Positions 34,194 through 43,757 of a DNA stretch of 64,000 nucleotides are shown piece after piece. This DNA comes from Pseudomonadota bacterium (lineage in GTDB: Bacteria > Pseudomonadota > Gammaproteobacteria > Pseudomonadales > Pseudohongiellaceae). The DNA is taken from the NCBI GenBank assembly GCA_027623555.1, contig JAQBSZ010000006.1, forward strand, positions 62,001 through 126,000, written 5' to 3'. Each line of letters begins with the position of its first letter. Within the stretch, counting starts at the first letter, position 1. The position numbers and the translations under genes are program-made. The notes under the pieces were generated by a model that had not been told where the DNA came from, ran no database searches, and was given only the letters and a program-made list of their open reading frames with translations.

Positions 34194-34562
34194 ATGAACT
34201 TCAATCAAGAATCCAATGAATTACTCCCGTTACGACTGAATGCAGAGCCGGCGATTTTTCGAGGTTGCAGCGTTTCTGAGTTGATGATGCTGGTCATGAT
34301 AGGCGGCGCTGTTTTAGTGCCTAGCAGCATTATTGTGTGCGGATTAATGGGTTACTTGATGATGGGCGTTGGCATTGGATTATTGCTAGTCATTGCTTGT
34401 GTGGTGATAGGGGCGAACGTAATGCAACGAATCAAACGCGGCAGGCCGCTGGGCTTTTACCAGCTCAGATTAAGACTGTGGTTTGATAATTTGCATCTCG
34501 TTCGTTCTCCCTACATTCGCGAAAGCCAGGTATGGGACATTGGCAGGAGGATTTGTCGATGA
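34194..34562 (+). CDS. Conjugal transfer protein, TIGR03750 family
   Basis: A 122-residue inner-membrane protein starting with a soluble ELLPLRLNAEPAIFRGCSVSE segment. Two adjacent TM helices (about 30-75) and a basic tail (RIKRGRPLGFYQLRLRLW) follow. This resembles TraL/VirB3-like small components that sit next to the pilin gene. Its stop overlaps the next start (ATGA). Confidence 0.85.
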   Translation: MNFNQESNELLPLRLNAEPAIFRGCSVSELMMLVMIGGAVLVPSSIIVCGLMGYLMMGVGIGLLLVIACVVIGANVMQRIKRGRPLGFYQLRLRLWFDNLHLVRSPYIRESQVWDIGRRICR

Positions 34563-35239
34563 ACGCACTGGGCAAAAATAATCAGGCACGGCAGCGGCTC
34601 CTGGCTGCCAGTGACCATATCCGCAGTTTACGTCTGGTCATCATAGGTTTGGCTGTCATGGTGATAGCACTTTGGTGGCGATCTGGAATATTGCAGGAAA
34701 CCCGTCGTCTTTATATACCCCCGGATATGACGCAAGGGTTGGTGACCGATTTTGACACAGTGCCAGCACCGACCATTTACACCTTTGGCCTTTACATTTT
34801 TCAGCAGTTAAACCGCTGGAAAAGTGACGGTGAAAAAGACTATCCCCAACAGATATTTACCTTACAAGGATTTTTAACGCCCGGCTGTCGGGCGGCACTG
34901 GAGCAGGACATGAATCAAAAGCAACGCTTGGGAGAATTACGTCAGCGTGTACGCACTATGCAAGAAATTCTAGGCCAGGCGTATTCACGCCAACGGGTAA
35001 AAATTGAAAGCACCAGCTCCTGGATGATCTGGCTGGATGTCAATGTGGTGGAGTCAATCGGTGGTCATGAAGTGAAAAATGTACTGCTGCGTTATCCCTT
35101 GCGTGTGGTGCGTTTTGATGTGGACAGAGAAATTAACCCCTGGGGATTAGCGATTGCCTGTGACAACGCCATGCGTCCACAACTGCTATCTGATGTCCTT
35201 ATCGAACAACCTTTTGTGAGACCTGAGAGGGCATTGTGA
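34559..35239 (+). CDS. ICE protein, TIGR03746 family (TraE/VirB8-like)
   Basis: A 226-residue bitopic protein: cytoplasmic N-terminus, one TM helix (about 25-42, LVIIGLAVMVIALWW) and a periplasmic domain with YPQQIFTLQGFLTPGCRAALEQD. This topology matches TraE/VirB8 scaffold proteins. A perfect AGGAGG (34546-34551) and the ATGA overlap fix the start at 34559 rather than an in-frame ATG at 34532. Confidence 0.87.
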   Translation: MNALGKNNQARQRLLAASDHIRSLRLVIIGLAVMVIALWWRSGILQETRRLYIPPDMTQGLVTDFDTVPAPTIYTFGLYIFQQLNRWKSDGEKDYPQQIFTLQGFLTPGCRAALEQDMNQKQRLGELRQRVRTMQEILGQAYSRQRVKIESTSSWMIWLDVNVVESIGGHEVKNVLLRYPLRVVRFDVDREINPWGLAIACDNAMRPQLLSDVLIEQPFVRPERAL

Positions 35240-36093
35240 AAACAACTATTTTAATTTTGATTGGTGTCATGACAATAGGGACAGTCCCTTTGGTGTTGGC
35301 ACAACCAAGTGCGCCAGAACGAGTGATATGGAACTCACGCCCTATTCCTGTTCATGTGCAACGTTACCACGAAAGAATTGTGCATTTCCCTGATGAAATT
35401 AGGTTTTGGTTGCCGGATTCCTTGCGATCAAAAGTAAGTGTCATTGCGGCCAATGGCGTGTTGTATATCCGGGCATTGGAGACTTTTCCTAAGTCTAGAA
35501 TGCGAGTGCAGGGGCTTAATGACCAACAGATTTTTCTGTTGGATGTGGTGGCTAATGATGTTGCCAGTGTCAATGAGGAATTGATAGTCATGACTGAAGA
35601 TAGTGTCGTTAATCTGACTAATAATTTGGCTGCTGAATCTCAAACCCAGGATTGGCGCGTACGATTAACCCGTTATGCCGCGCAAGCACTTTATGCGCCA
35701 GAACGATTATTGGTGGGGGACAATGCTATCCGCCGTGTGCCCTTGGACATCACTCAACCAATTCCTTTAGTGCGTACTGGCGTTATTGAAGCCACGCCAA
35801 TTGCCTCATGGCGCGGTGGTGGACTGACAGTAACGGCAGTTAAGTTGCGTAACCTTCAACGACACACTTTGTCGCTAACCTTCGAATCGTCCAATGACAA
35901 TCAGGCCATTGATCTGAGCCGAATGATTCGAGGAAACTGGCTGACGATTACGGTGCAGCATGCCTCTTTAGGTCAAATTAATGACAGTAAAGACACAACC
36001 ACTTTATATTTGGTATCGCAGTCTCCCCTTATTGAAAGCCTTGGTTTTCCACTGCCAGACACGGCATTAAGCGTGGAGAACAACGGTGGCTGA
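35236..36093 (+). CDS. ICE protein, TIGR03749 family (TraK-like)
   Basis: A 285-residue secreted protein with a signal peptide (ILILIGVMTIGTVPLVLA). It has a beta-rich body carrying WLPDSLRSKVSVIAANGVLYIRA and QIPLVRTG-like segments. By order (E-K-B) it corresponds to TraK/VirB9, the periplasmic collar protein. GTG start overlapping the upstream stop; its own stop overlaps the GTG of the next gene. Confidence 0.86.
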   Translation: MKTTILILIGVMTIGTVPLVLAQPSAPERVIWNSRPIPVHVQRYHERIVHFPDEIRFWLPDSLRSKVSVIAANGVLYIRALETFPKSRMRVQGLNDQQIFLLDVVANDVASVNEELIVMTEDSVVNLTNNLAAESQTQDWRVRLTRYAAQALYAPERLLVGDNAIRRVPLDITQPIPLVRTGVIEATPIASWRGGGLTVTAVKLRNLQRHTLSLTFESSNDNQAIDLSRMIRGNWLTITVQHASLGQINDSKDTTTLYLVSQSPLIESLGFPLPDTALSVENNGG

Positions 36094-37450
36094 AAAAAGA
36101 ATCAATCCTTTAGTCATCGGCGGCGTAATTACCGGTTTTGTATGTTTGTCACTGGTGATGTATGACGAAAAGCAAACGCGCTATGAACCAGTAGAACAAT
36201 TACCGGGTTTTGATCCGGAACTACGCAGAGAAGATGGGGATACTCAAACCGATACCATCAAGGCATTGCAAGCCTATGCTCGTGAAGCGGTTGAAAAAGC
36301 CGATTCGCTTTTAGATTCCACGCAGCAAAACATGACGCTAGTGTTGGAAAATCAGCAAGGCGTTTCAAGGCTCGCGCAAGACAATTCTCAAACGCAGCAA
36401 AACTTGCAAGAAACAAATGTCTCAATGGATGCAATGGCGCAGCGTTTGTTGATTCTTCAACGTGAACTGTCTGAGCTACGCACAGATCAGGACCAAATTA
36501 ACGTGCCGGTTAATGTTGGGGGAGTCAATCAAGAGGGGCTGCCTTTGGGCTTTGGTTTTGATGATGAGATTGCAGTTGTTTCTAATCCAAATCAAGGGGA
36601 GTGGTATGATCCCATCGATCGGGTGAGTGAGGAAGATGGTGAGGGTAATCGTTTTAGCGGTTTATTGTCCCGTCCTGATCGTAACCCCAACACAAGTAAT
36701 GCCACAGAGAATGATTCGTCTTTGCCTGAGATTACCATTGAGCCAATCTATACCATTCCCAAAGATGCCACACTGACCGATGGTGTGGCATTGACGGCGT
36801 TAATTGGCCGCATTCCCGTTGAGGGGCAAACACCCGATCCTTATCCTGTCAAAATATACATTGGCAAGGAAAACTTACTTGCCAATGGACATGACCTGCC
36901 AGAAATTGAAGGCATGATTTTTAGCGGGTTAGGGTTTGGCGATTGGAATCTTTCCTGTGTGAGTGCGCGTTTAACTTCCGCGACGTTCATTTTTGAAGAT
37001 GGTTCAATCGTTAATCATACCAGCCAAGGCCAGAGTCTTGGGTATATTTCAGATCCTAGTGGCATTCCGTGTGTAGCCGGTCGCTTTGTCACCAATGCAC
37101 CCATGTTTTTAGCACAAAGAGTGGGCTTGGCAGGCTTAGGGGCTGCAGGCTCGGCGTATGCCGATGCTCAGCAAGAACGCTCCACCTCCCTCCTCACAGG
37201 TTCAACAACCAGTACTGTCATAGGTGATATCAATAAATTGGCATCCGGGGATGCGGTGCAATCGGCGACCGAAGAAGTGAGTCAGTGGCTGTTAGCCAGA
37301 CAACGACAAAGTTTTGACGCGGTTGTCGTGAACCCTGGTGTGGGCGTCTCAATCCATCTTGAACAAAGCCTTCCTTTAGACCGAATTTCAACTGCAAGGA
37401 GAATACGTTATGCACAATCCTATTCAGATTCTACTAATTTGCTTGATTAG
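36086..37450 (+). CDS. ICE protein, TIGR03752 family (TraB/VirB10-like)
   Basis: A 454-residue protein with one N-terminal TM helix (VIGGVITGFVCLSLVMY) and a coiled coil (about 60-140, rich in Q/L/E). A TrbI/VirB10-like domain follows with VALTALIGRIPVEGQ, FSGLGFGDWNLSCVSARL and YISDPSGIPCVAGRF. It spans inner and outer membranes as the channel scaffold. GTG start. The 3' end overlaps the lipoprotein gene by 41 bp. Confidence 0.9.
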   Translation: MAEKRINPLVIGGVITGFVCLSLVMYDEKQTRYEPVEQLPGFDPELRREDGDTQTDTIKALQAYAREAVEKADSLLDSTQQNMTLVLENQQGVSRLAQDNSQTQQNLQETNVSMDAMAQRLLILQRELSELRTDQDQINVPVNVGGVNQEGLPLGFGFDDEIAVVSNPNQGEWYDPIDRVSEEDGEGNRFSGLLSRPDRNPNTSNATENDSSLPEITIEPIYTIPKDATLTDGVALTALIGRIPVEGQTPDPYPVKIYIGKENLLANGHDLPEIEGMIFSGLGFGDWNLSCVSARLTSATFIFEDGSIVNHTSQGQSLGYISDPSGIPCVAGRFVTNAPMFLAQRVGLAGLGAAGSAYADAQQERSTSLLTGSTTSTVIGDINKLASGDAVQSATEEVSQWLLARQRQSFDAVVVNPGVGVSIHLEQSLPLDRISTARRIRYAQSYSDSTNLLD

Positions 37451-37766
37451 TGCCCTGATACTTGGTGGGTGTGTGAGTTCAAAAGACCAAGTGTTTGGCA
37501 ATGATATGCCGAGCATGGTTGAGATTCACAACGAGAAATTTAATCAAGTGACGACAGATGAAATGGATTTTCCGGTGCGTGAAGTTGATGATGAATCACC
37601 CCTACTTGAACCGAATTTTCAATGGTTACCCAATCCTGTCATGAGAATGTATGTGACACGGCACTTAACGCAGGCGGGTCAGCCCGTACCGGGCTATACC
37701 ACCATTTTTCGTTTTTATACCACTGAGCATCTTTCCATGCCTGGTGAAATGAATGGGTGGGAATAG
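37410..37766 (+). CDS. Conjugal transfer lipoprotein, TIGR03751 family (TraV/VirB7-like)
   Basis: A 118-residue lipoprotein with a signal peptide ending in LGGC (lipidated Cys21) and an otherwise soluble chain ending YTTIFRFYTTEHLSMPGEM. In these modules the lipoprotein lies between the VirB10-like and VirB4-like genes and anchors the core complex to the outer membrane. It overlaps the preceding gene by 41 bp. Confidence 0.87.
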   Translation: MHNPIQILLICLISALILGGCVSSKDQVFGNDMPSMVEIHNEKFNQVTTDEMDFPVREVDDESPLLEPNFQWLPNPVMRMYVTRHLTQAGQPVPGYTTIFRFYTTEHLSMPGEMNGWE

Positions 37767-37768
37767 CC

Positions 37769-40483
37769 ATGTTGTTCAAATCAAAAAAACAAGAACAGCG
37801 GCCAATCACGGAAAAAGACGTGAACAAATTGTATCAACGCCCCAAGTCAATCACAGACTGGTTGCCGTGGACGGACTATGAAGAAGACTCACAAACCTTC
37901 ACGTTAGAAGATGGGTTCAGCGCCGCCATAATGTTCGAAATTACCGGGGTTTCAACCGAAGCGCGTTCTCAACGTTTTTTGTCAGAAGTTCAGACCAATA
38001 TTCAAACCTGTATTAACCACACAATTCCTGCCTTAGATAACCCCTTTGTAATACAATGTTTTGTGAATGATGAAGATTCTTTGTCGTCGCTATCAAACCA
38101 GATTAATAATTACTATACCCGAAACTGTCGAGACACCCCTGAACATCAGGCGTTTTCTAAAAGCTTTTTAGCGCGTATGCAGCGTCATTTTAAACGGGTG
38201 ACTAATCCTGATGGTGTGTTTGAAGACACAGCAGTGACAGGTGGCAGTTGGCGTGGAAAAGTCAGGCGTGTACGAGTGTTTTTATATCGCCGCCGCAATC
38301 AAAACGACATTGAGTTACTTGATCCGGTAGAGGAAATCAATCAAGTGGCGGCGCGTTTCGTCACACAAATGCTAGCTACAGGCATTGGTATCCGACGTTG
38401 TGACGATCAAGATTTATATGCCTGGTTACTGCGATGGTTTAATCCGCAGGCACAAGTCAGTAATGGTGATCTTGATGCCCTCATTGCCATGTTGCCTTTA
38501 CCCAAAAAGCAAGACAAGGCGTTCAGTCATGATTTGACTGAATTAGCGTTTCTATCTCAGTGCGTATCAGACCAGGAAAACGGCGTGTGGCTGTTTGATG
38601 ACGTGCCTCATCGAGCGATCACTATTGATGCAATTCGACGAAAACCGATGCCTGGGCATTTCACTGGTGAGCGTCAAGTCGGCGATAACCTGTATGCCTT
38701 ATTCGATAAGCTACCTGAAGGCTGCATTCTTTCTATTGCAATCACCATCCAGCCTCAAGACATTGTGGAAAACCATGTGGTGCAAATTCTCAATTCAGCT
38801 AAAGGTGAAACGGCTGAGGCTATAGCGGCAGAACAAGATGCCAAAGAAGCGCTTCATTGGATGTCCCATGGTGATTATTTATTACCTACGGTGATGACTT
38901 TATTCGTCAGAGGCAATGATCTGTCGGATTTACAAACCAAATCCAATGAAGCCAATGCCTTGTTGTTAGCCAATGGTTTACACCCGGTGCGTGAGAAAGA
39001 TGAGCTGCTCCCTGTGGATACTTATATTCATCAGCTACCGATGAATTACGAACCTAAGCGGGATAAGTTAACCAAAAAAAGCAGGCTGATTTTTTCCAGT
39101 GATCTGGCTAATTTATTACCGTTTTATGGTCGAAGTCGCGGCACGGGAAATCCTGGCTTGGTGTTTTACAACCGTGGCGGTGAACCGCTTTGTTTTGATC
39201 CACTTAACGTCGAGGATCGGGTGAAAAATGCCTTTGGTCTAATGCTTGGACCGCCAGGTTCAGGCAAGTCAGCCTTGATGGTGTATCTGCTGTTACAAGT
39301 GGTGTCTGTCTACGGGGCGCGTATTTATATTATCGAAAAAGGCGGCTCCTACAAACTGTTTGGTGATTACTGCAAATATTTTGGGCTAAGTGTCAATCAG
39401 GTCACGCTCAATGCTAATGAAGATGTCAGCCTGCCGCCCTTTTCAGATGCGTATGAAATGTTAACGCGTGAAAAGAAATGCCACGGCTTCGATCGCAATA
39501 AGTCCTTAGAGGCATCAGATAACAGCGATGACAACGACCAACGTGATTTGCTAGGCGAGATGGAATTGAAAGCACGGACTATGATCACGGGGGGAGACCC
39601 CAAGGAGGAAGCGGCCATGACCCGAGCGGACAGGCTGACAATCCGGGATGCCATCATCAATGCGGCCATTGAAAAGCAAAGCGCTCACGTGGATGAAATT
39701 GTGTTGACACAGGACGTCGTAAAGGCATTAAAAAACTTCGCTCAAAATACATCCAGTACGCCCAAAAGGCGTGAGCGGGCCCAAGATATGGCGGATGCCA
39801 TGGCGCTTTACTGCTCTGGCACAGCCGGACATTTCTTTAATCGTCCTGGGCAATCCTGGCCGGAAACTGATGTGACTATTTTGGAAATGGGCATGTTAGC
39901 CAATGAAGGCTACGAGGATCAGTTAGCCCTTGGATTTATGGGCTTGATGAATCAAATCAATGGCGTAGTCGAGCGTGATCAATACAAGGAACGTCCCACT
40001 TTTGTGTTGGCCGATGAAGCGCATTTGTTTACCACCAATCCTTTGCTGGCAATTTTTCTGGTCAAAATTGTCAAGATGTGGCGCAAACTTGGCACATGGT
40101 TATGGTTAGCCACACAAAACCTGCAGGACTTTCCAGATGCCTCTAAGAAGCTGTTGAATATGTTCGAGTGGTGGGTCGCTATGGTGTGTCCCAAAGATGA
40201 AATTGAGGAAATTTCGCGTTTTAAAGAATTATCCGACGAGCAAAAGTCTATGCTTCGAGCCGCTAGAAAAGAAACCGGTAAATTCACGGAGGGCGTTGTA
40301 CTGGCGGACAAACTGCAATGTCTGTTTAGAAATGTACCCCCTGCATTGGCCTTAGCCTTAGCGATGACTGAGAAGCATGAAAAACAACAACGGGCGGCAC
40401 TGATGAAAGAACACCACTGCTCTGAATTGGAAGCAGCCTTTATGGTGTCCGACTTAATCGAAAGTAAGAATAAACACAAATAA
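37769..40483 (+). CDS. Conjugative transfer ATPase, TraC/VirB4-like (PFL_4706 family)
   Basis: Cytoplasmic motor of the type IV secretion system, about 904 residues. The N-terminal part binds the channel; the C-terminal RecA-like domain has Walker A GPPGSGKS at 494-501 and Walker B FVLADEAHLF with D749-E750. The KMWRKLGTWLWLATQNLQDF segment is the typical motif after it. A GTG at 37757 would add MGIA but the ATG at 37769 is better placed. It is complete, without frameshifts, so the apparatus is probably functional or recently was. Confidence 0.94.
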   Translation: MLFKSKKQEQRPITEKDVNKLYQRPKSITDWLPWTDYEEDSQTFTLEDGFSAAIMFEITGVSTEARSQRFLSEVQTNIQTCINHTIPALDNPFVIQCFVNDEDSLSSLSNQINNYYTRNCRDTPEHQAFSKSFLARMQRHFKRVTNPDGVFEDTAVTGGSWRGKVRRVRVFLYRRRNQNDIELLDPVEEINQVAARFVTQMLATGIGIRRCDDQDLYAWLLRWFNPQAQVSNGDLDALIAMLPLPKKQDKAFSHDLTELAFLSQCVSDQENGVWLFDDVPHRAITIDAIRRKPMPGHFTGERQVGDNLYALFDKLPEGCILSIAITIQPQDIVENHVVQILNSAKGETAEAIAAEQDAKEALHWMSHGDYLLPTVMTLFVRGNDLSDLQTKSNEANALLLANGLHPVREKDELLPVDTYIHQLPMNYEPKRDKLTKKSRLIFSSDLANLLPFYGRSRGTGNPGLVFYNRGGEPLCFDPLNVEDRVKNAFGLMLGPPGSGKSALMVYLLLQVVSVYGARIYIIEKGGSYKLFGDYCKYFGLSVNQVTLNANEDVSLPPFSDAYEMLTREKKCHGFDRNKSLEASDNSDDNDQRDLLGEMELKARTMITGGDPKEEAAMTRADRLTIRDAIINAAIEKQSAHVDEIVLTQDVVKALKNFAQNTSSTPKRRERAQDMADAMALYCSGTAGHFFNRPGQSWPETDVTILEMGMLANEGYEDQLALGFMGLMNQINGVVERDQYKERPTFVLADEAHLFTTNPLLAIFLVKIVKMWRKLGTWLWLATQNLQDFPDASKKLLNMFEWWVAMVCPKDEIEEISRFKELSDEQKSMLRAARKETGKFTEGVVLADKLQCLFRNVPPALALALAMTEKHEKQQRAALMKEHHCSELEAAFMVSDLIESKNKHK

Positions 40484-40596
40484 TTTGAACTTTGAAGGAT
40501 TGGAAAATACTTTCTTGATGACACGGAAAATTATTGATGTTTTTGAACGGATCATTTCTTAATTATTGTTATTCACATTATTTTAGGAGTAAAGCA

Positions 40597-41067
40597 GTGC
40601 CCATTTTCATGAAGAGTTTGATTGTTATTTTATTAGTGGGATGGGTGTTGCCTACGCAGGCACAATTTTCCCCTTATCCACACACCATCATAGTCATCAC
40701 CTCCGATGAGCTGGCGATCTCAGGGTTGCCTCTGGTCTTTGGTGATTCGCCGCAGATTGATATTTACAGTTTGGATGCAGTGGCAGCGGTGGAAGCAAAA
40801 ATGAGCGAGAGATTACCGGGCGATGAAGAGCAAGCCTTGGTAGTGATGCAACAGCGCATTGAGCAAATAGGCAAAGCACGCTTAGAGGCTGATTTAGTCA
40901 AGGCGTATCAAGCGCTGACAACGGCAATGTCCTATGACCTGGATCGTTACCCGGCCATGATTTTTGATGGGGAGGTCGTGATTTATGGCATAACGGATAT
41001 CTGGGTTGCCACCGAGATTTATCAAGATTGGTTAGCCGAAGAATATGAGGACGATAATAATGAATAA
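40597..41067 (+). CDS. ICE protein, TIGR03757 family (TrbC-like)
   Basis: Secreted protein with a signal peptide (MKSLIVILLVGWVLPTQAQ) and the family pattern IIVITSDELAISG, YSLDAVAAVEAKMSERLPGDEEQA and AMIFDGEVVIYGITDI. TTAGGAGT at 40583-40590 lies 6 bases before a GTG at 40597, preferred over an in-frame ATG at 40534; ATG 40609 is also possible. It resembles TrbC/TraW-TrbC-type pilus assembly proteins. Its stop overlaps the next gene's start codons. Confidence 0.85.
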   Translation: MPIFMKSLIVILLVGWVLPTQAQFSPYPHTIIVITSDELAISGLPLVFGDSPQIDIYSLDAVAAVEAKMSERLPGDEEQALVVMQQRIEQIGKARLEADLVKAYQALTTAMSYDLDRYPAMIFDGEVVIYGITDIWVATEIYQDWLAEEYEDDNNE

Positions 41068-42073
41068 ACTAATCATTGTTTTTTTTCTCTTGTTTCAATT
41101 GGCAAGCACGCCTATTGAGGCTGGTGAGGCACAGGCCACCACCCTTACCACTACTGAAATTATTAGCTCGGTGAGTCTTGATCCTACCTGTCTGAATTAC
41201 TGCATCACGGGTGTTTGTGTGTGGTTGTTTTGTACGATTATTGGCTGTGAAGTTGAAACCAGCATCCAGGTAGCGCACTACAACCCTGATTTGGTTGTGA
41301 GTGTGTTTGATGAGCCAGGAGAAAACCCCTGGACAAAAGTGGAAGCCATTTTTGGGAATTTAGAAAAACAGGCCAGCGATAGTTTAATCAGTTTGTTCCA
41401 TGATGCTCAAGGCGGTGGAGGCCACCGCACCGAAGGAGGCAATACTAATACCGATCAAAGCTTACGCTTCAAAGAAGTCACCGCCGTTGGGCATCCTTTT
41501 TCATTGTTTGATTCCTTGCTGAGCAATACCAGTTTGTATTGTCCTTCAGAGGCTGACCCCTTTACGCCTTATTTTTCCTCAGCGATTGATTCACTGTCCT
41601 GGCGTCTAGGGCTACCTGAGATGTTGTACCTGAGTAATTTGATTCCAGGGCGACGTTTAGTGGGTTCTGGGGTACTCCAGCAATGGGGCGCGGTGTGGCC
41701 GCGCACGGGATTTATTAATCAAAAAGACGACGTCAAAGCGGCGGCTGTAGTGGCACAACGAGCAGGCAATATTGTCACCCAAACCGGGCAACCTCATGTG
41801 TATACCGCCCTCAATGGCAATGGTTATAGCCGCACCATTTTGCCGGGCGAATTGATTGAAAATGATCCCAGTACTGGTGTGTGGCAAATGCTGGCTCCGA
41901 AGACGGATGAAGTGTGCTACGCCTTCGGCGAAAACGATGTGTATCGCCAATCATGGTCAACCAACCGACAAGCACAAGACAACCGATATGCCTTTGCCCT
42001 GTGGCGGCCATATGAGTGTTGTGAAGACAAAGGCATTTATTTATTTACCGTTTCCGTGAGAGTTTGTGTATGA
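41060..42073 (+). CDS. ICE protein, TIGR03756 family (TraU-like)
   Basis: Cys-rich secreted protein of about 337 residues, related to TraU of F-type systems. Signal peptide (KLIIVFFLLFQLASTPIEAG), then CLNYCITGVCVWLFCTIIGCEVE with many cysteines, HYNPDLVVSVF and a C-terminal half with SRTILPGELIE and YAFALWRPYECC. The cysteines imply disulfide bonds in the periplasm. No DsbC-like gene is found in the module, unlike some relatives. The start may instead be 41045. Confidence 0.87.
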   Translation: MNKLIIVFFLLFQLASTPIEAGEAQATTLTTTEIISSVSLDPTCLNYCITGVCVWLFCTIIGCEVETSIQVAHYNPDLVVSVFDEPGENPWTKVEAIFGNLEKQASDSLISLFHDAQGGGGHRTEGGNTNTDQSLRFKEVTAVGHPFSLFDSLLSNTSLYCPSEADPFTPYFSSAIDSLSWRLGLPEMLYLSNLIPGRRLVGSGVLQQWGAVWPRTGFINQKDDVKAAAVVAQRAGNIVTQTGQPHVYTALNGNGYSRTILPGELIENDPSTGVWQMLAPKTDEVCYAFGENDVYRQSWSTNRQAQDNRYAFALWRPYECCEDKGIYLFTVSVRVCV

Positions 42074-43431
42074 GTCACTTAAAAAGCATGAAAGGCAATA
42101 GAGCCAGTATTGTGAAAGTCTTTTTGCTTGCTGCTGTCATACAATTTGCGAGTCCATTAGTGCAGTCCGCTGACGCGCCTGATGAGGACAGTTTATTCTA
42201 TTATGAAATCGGCGGTGGGCGTGACATTACCATCCCGCCTCGCATGAATATCAACACGATTGATTTTGCCTTAAAGGCTCAAGCCTCTGCCTTAAGTTGC
42301 AGTGGTTTTGATCCCATGGTGGCGATTGAAAGTTCTTTGGACAATATTAAAAATGGCGTAGACAACGCGATTAATGCCATTGAGTTGGCGGCGACGGCGG
42401 CGATTGCGAATTTACCTGGATACATTTTACAAAAAGCCAATCCGGGTCTGTATGACCTTTTTCAAAATGCACTGTTAAGAGCGAATGAATCATTTTCACT
42501 CGCTACCAAAAATTGCGAACGCATCCAAAGTGAAATTTCACAAAATATAAACCCCTATGCACAATGGGCGACGATCAGTTGGGGCGATTCTTGGCAGCGA
42601 TCAGTGGGTATTGGAGGCGCCAACATTCATGATGCCCAAGAGGAGGCAGAAAACGCACCCGAAGATGGGTTGCGGTGGATAGGGGGGACTTATAGAGGCG
42701 GCGCTAACCAAGCACCTATTTATGTGTTGTCGGATGTGGCAACCGCTGGCTTGAACATTTTATCTCAGCGCCCTCCCGAAACCACCTCAGACTTACCCAG
42801 TACTGCTGCTTTGTATGAGCATTTCACCGGTCCAAATGCAGTGGATGTGTGGATCAACAATGTCTTGGGTGACATTGTGGTGGGAATTTGTGATGAATGT
42901 GGTGCTGGCGGCAGACCGGGCAAAGGCTTGATGCCAATGATCGAGGAAACCACTGATGACCTTATCGTGTTAATCGTCGATTTAGTCTCAGGCAATACAC
43001 CCTCTACTCGCGATAATTTAGATGAGATTGAAGCCCCTGGCATAGCGATAACCCTGCAAGTGATTTTAGCAATTCGTAATCTTCCGAGTCGAGAGCAAGG
43101 TTTATTCATCAATAAATTTGCGCAAGAAGTAGCCGAGGCGAGAGTCATGGATGACGCCATGATTATTCGTCGTTTATTGCTAGCAGGGCGCAAGGAAGGC
43201 AATGTGTCTTCAAACAGTGTTGCTCAAGAAGAAATTGCCGTTGCATTAGACGAATTGGAAAGTGAAATCTCCAATGTGATTTTTGAAAAAGACACTCGCA
43301 ATAAATTTGTCACCAATACCGTTGTTGAATTACTGCTACGAGATAACGCGACACGCCAGGCATCAATCAATACGCCTGCGGCGGTTCCGATTGATCCACG
43401 CCCGTTTGAAAATGGTGGTGTTACCCAATGA
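42070..43431 (+). CDS. ICE protein, TIGR03755 family (PFL_4711-like)
   Basis: A 453-residue secreted protein. The signal peptide (VFLLAAVIQFASPLVQSA) is followed by FYYEIGGGRDITIPPRMN, a run of small residues (INAIELAATAAIANLPGYIL) and helical C-terminal segments. It occupies the TraH/TraN-like position between the TraU- and TraG-like genes. ATGA overlap with the previous gene. Biochemical role unknown. Confidence 0.85.
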   Translation: MSHLKSMKGNRASIVKVFLLAAVIQFASPLVQSADAPDEDSLFYYEIGGGRDITIPPRMNINTIDFALKAQASALSCSGFDPMVAIESSLDNIKNGVDNAINAIELAATAAIANLPGYILQKANPGLYDLFQNALLRANESFSLATKNCERIQSEISQNINPYAQWATISWGDSWQRSVGIGGANIHDAQEEAENAPEDGLRWIGGTYRGGANQAPIYVLSDVATAGLNILSQRPPETTSDLPSTAALYEHFTGPNAVDVWINNVLGDIVVGICDECGAGGRPGKGLMPMIEETTDDLIVLIVDLVSGNTPSTRDNLDEIEAPGIAITLQVILAIRNLPSREQGLFINKFAQEVAEARVMDDAMIIRRLLLAGRKEGNVSSNSVAQEEIAVALDELESEISNVIFEKDTRNKFVTNTVVELLLRDNATRQASINTPAAVPIDPRPFENGGVTQ

Positions 43432-43754
43432 GGGAAATTCCTGCAAAACCTTTTCGTTTTCGCTGGACGTCGATTGGGGTCGGGCTATCAATGGTGTTCG
43501 TTTTTTTGCTTTGTCTTTTGGTGGGTACCGATGAATTAATCACCAAAAGTGAGCGCATTAACACGCTGCCATGGCCATGGTGGCGTGGTTTGTTTTATAC
43601 CCTGCTGATAATTCTCTGGCCGTGGCTGATCAAGGCAGTGGCAAAAACTCATGGGATTCAGGTGTCACGTCGCCCAGTCATCATTCTTGTGCTGTTGTAT
43701 GAAACTTTGGTGGTACTTAATCCATTAGCAGCACTGATGCATTGGTGGAGGTAA
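43428..43754 (+). CDS. Hypothetical ICE membrane protein, 108 residues
   Basis: A small membrane protein with three hydrophobic segments (about 16-35, 50-68, 82-102). It overlaps the previous stop (ATGA) and precedes traG by 3 bp. A similar small hydrophobic gene occurs here in other PFGI-1-type modules. I cannot name the family with certainty. Confidence 0.75.
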   Translation: MREIPAKPFRFRWTSIGVGLSMVFVFLLCLLVGTDELITKSERINTLPWPWWRGLFYTLLIILWPWLIKAVAKTHGIQVSRRPVIILVLLYETLVVLNPLAALMHWWR

Positions 43755-43757
43755 GCC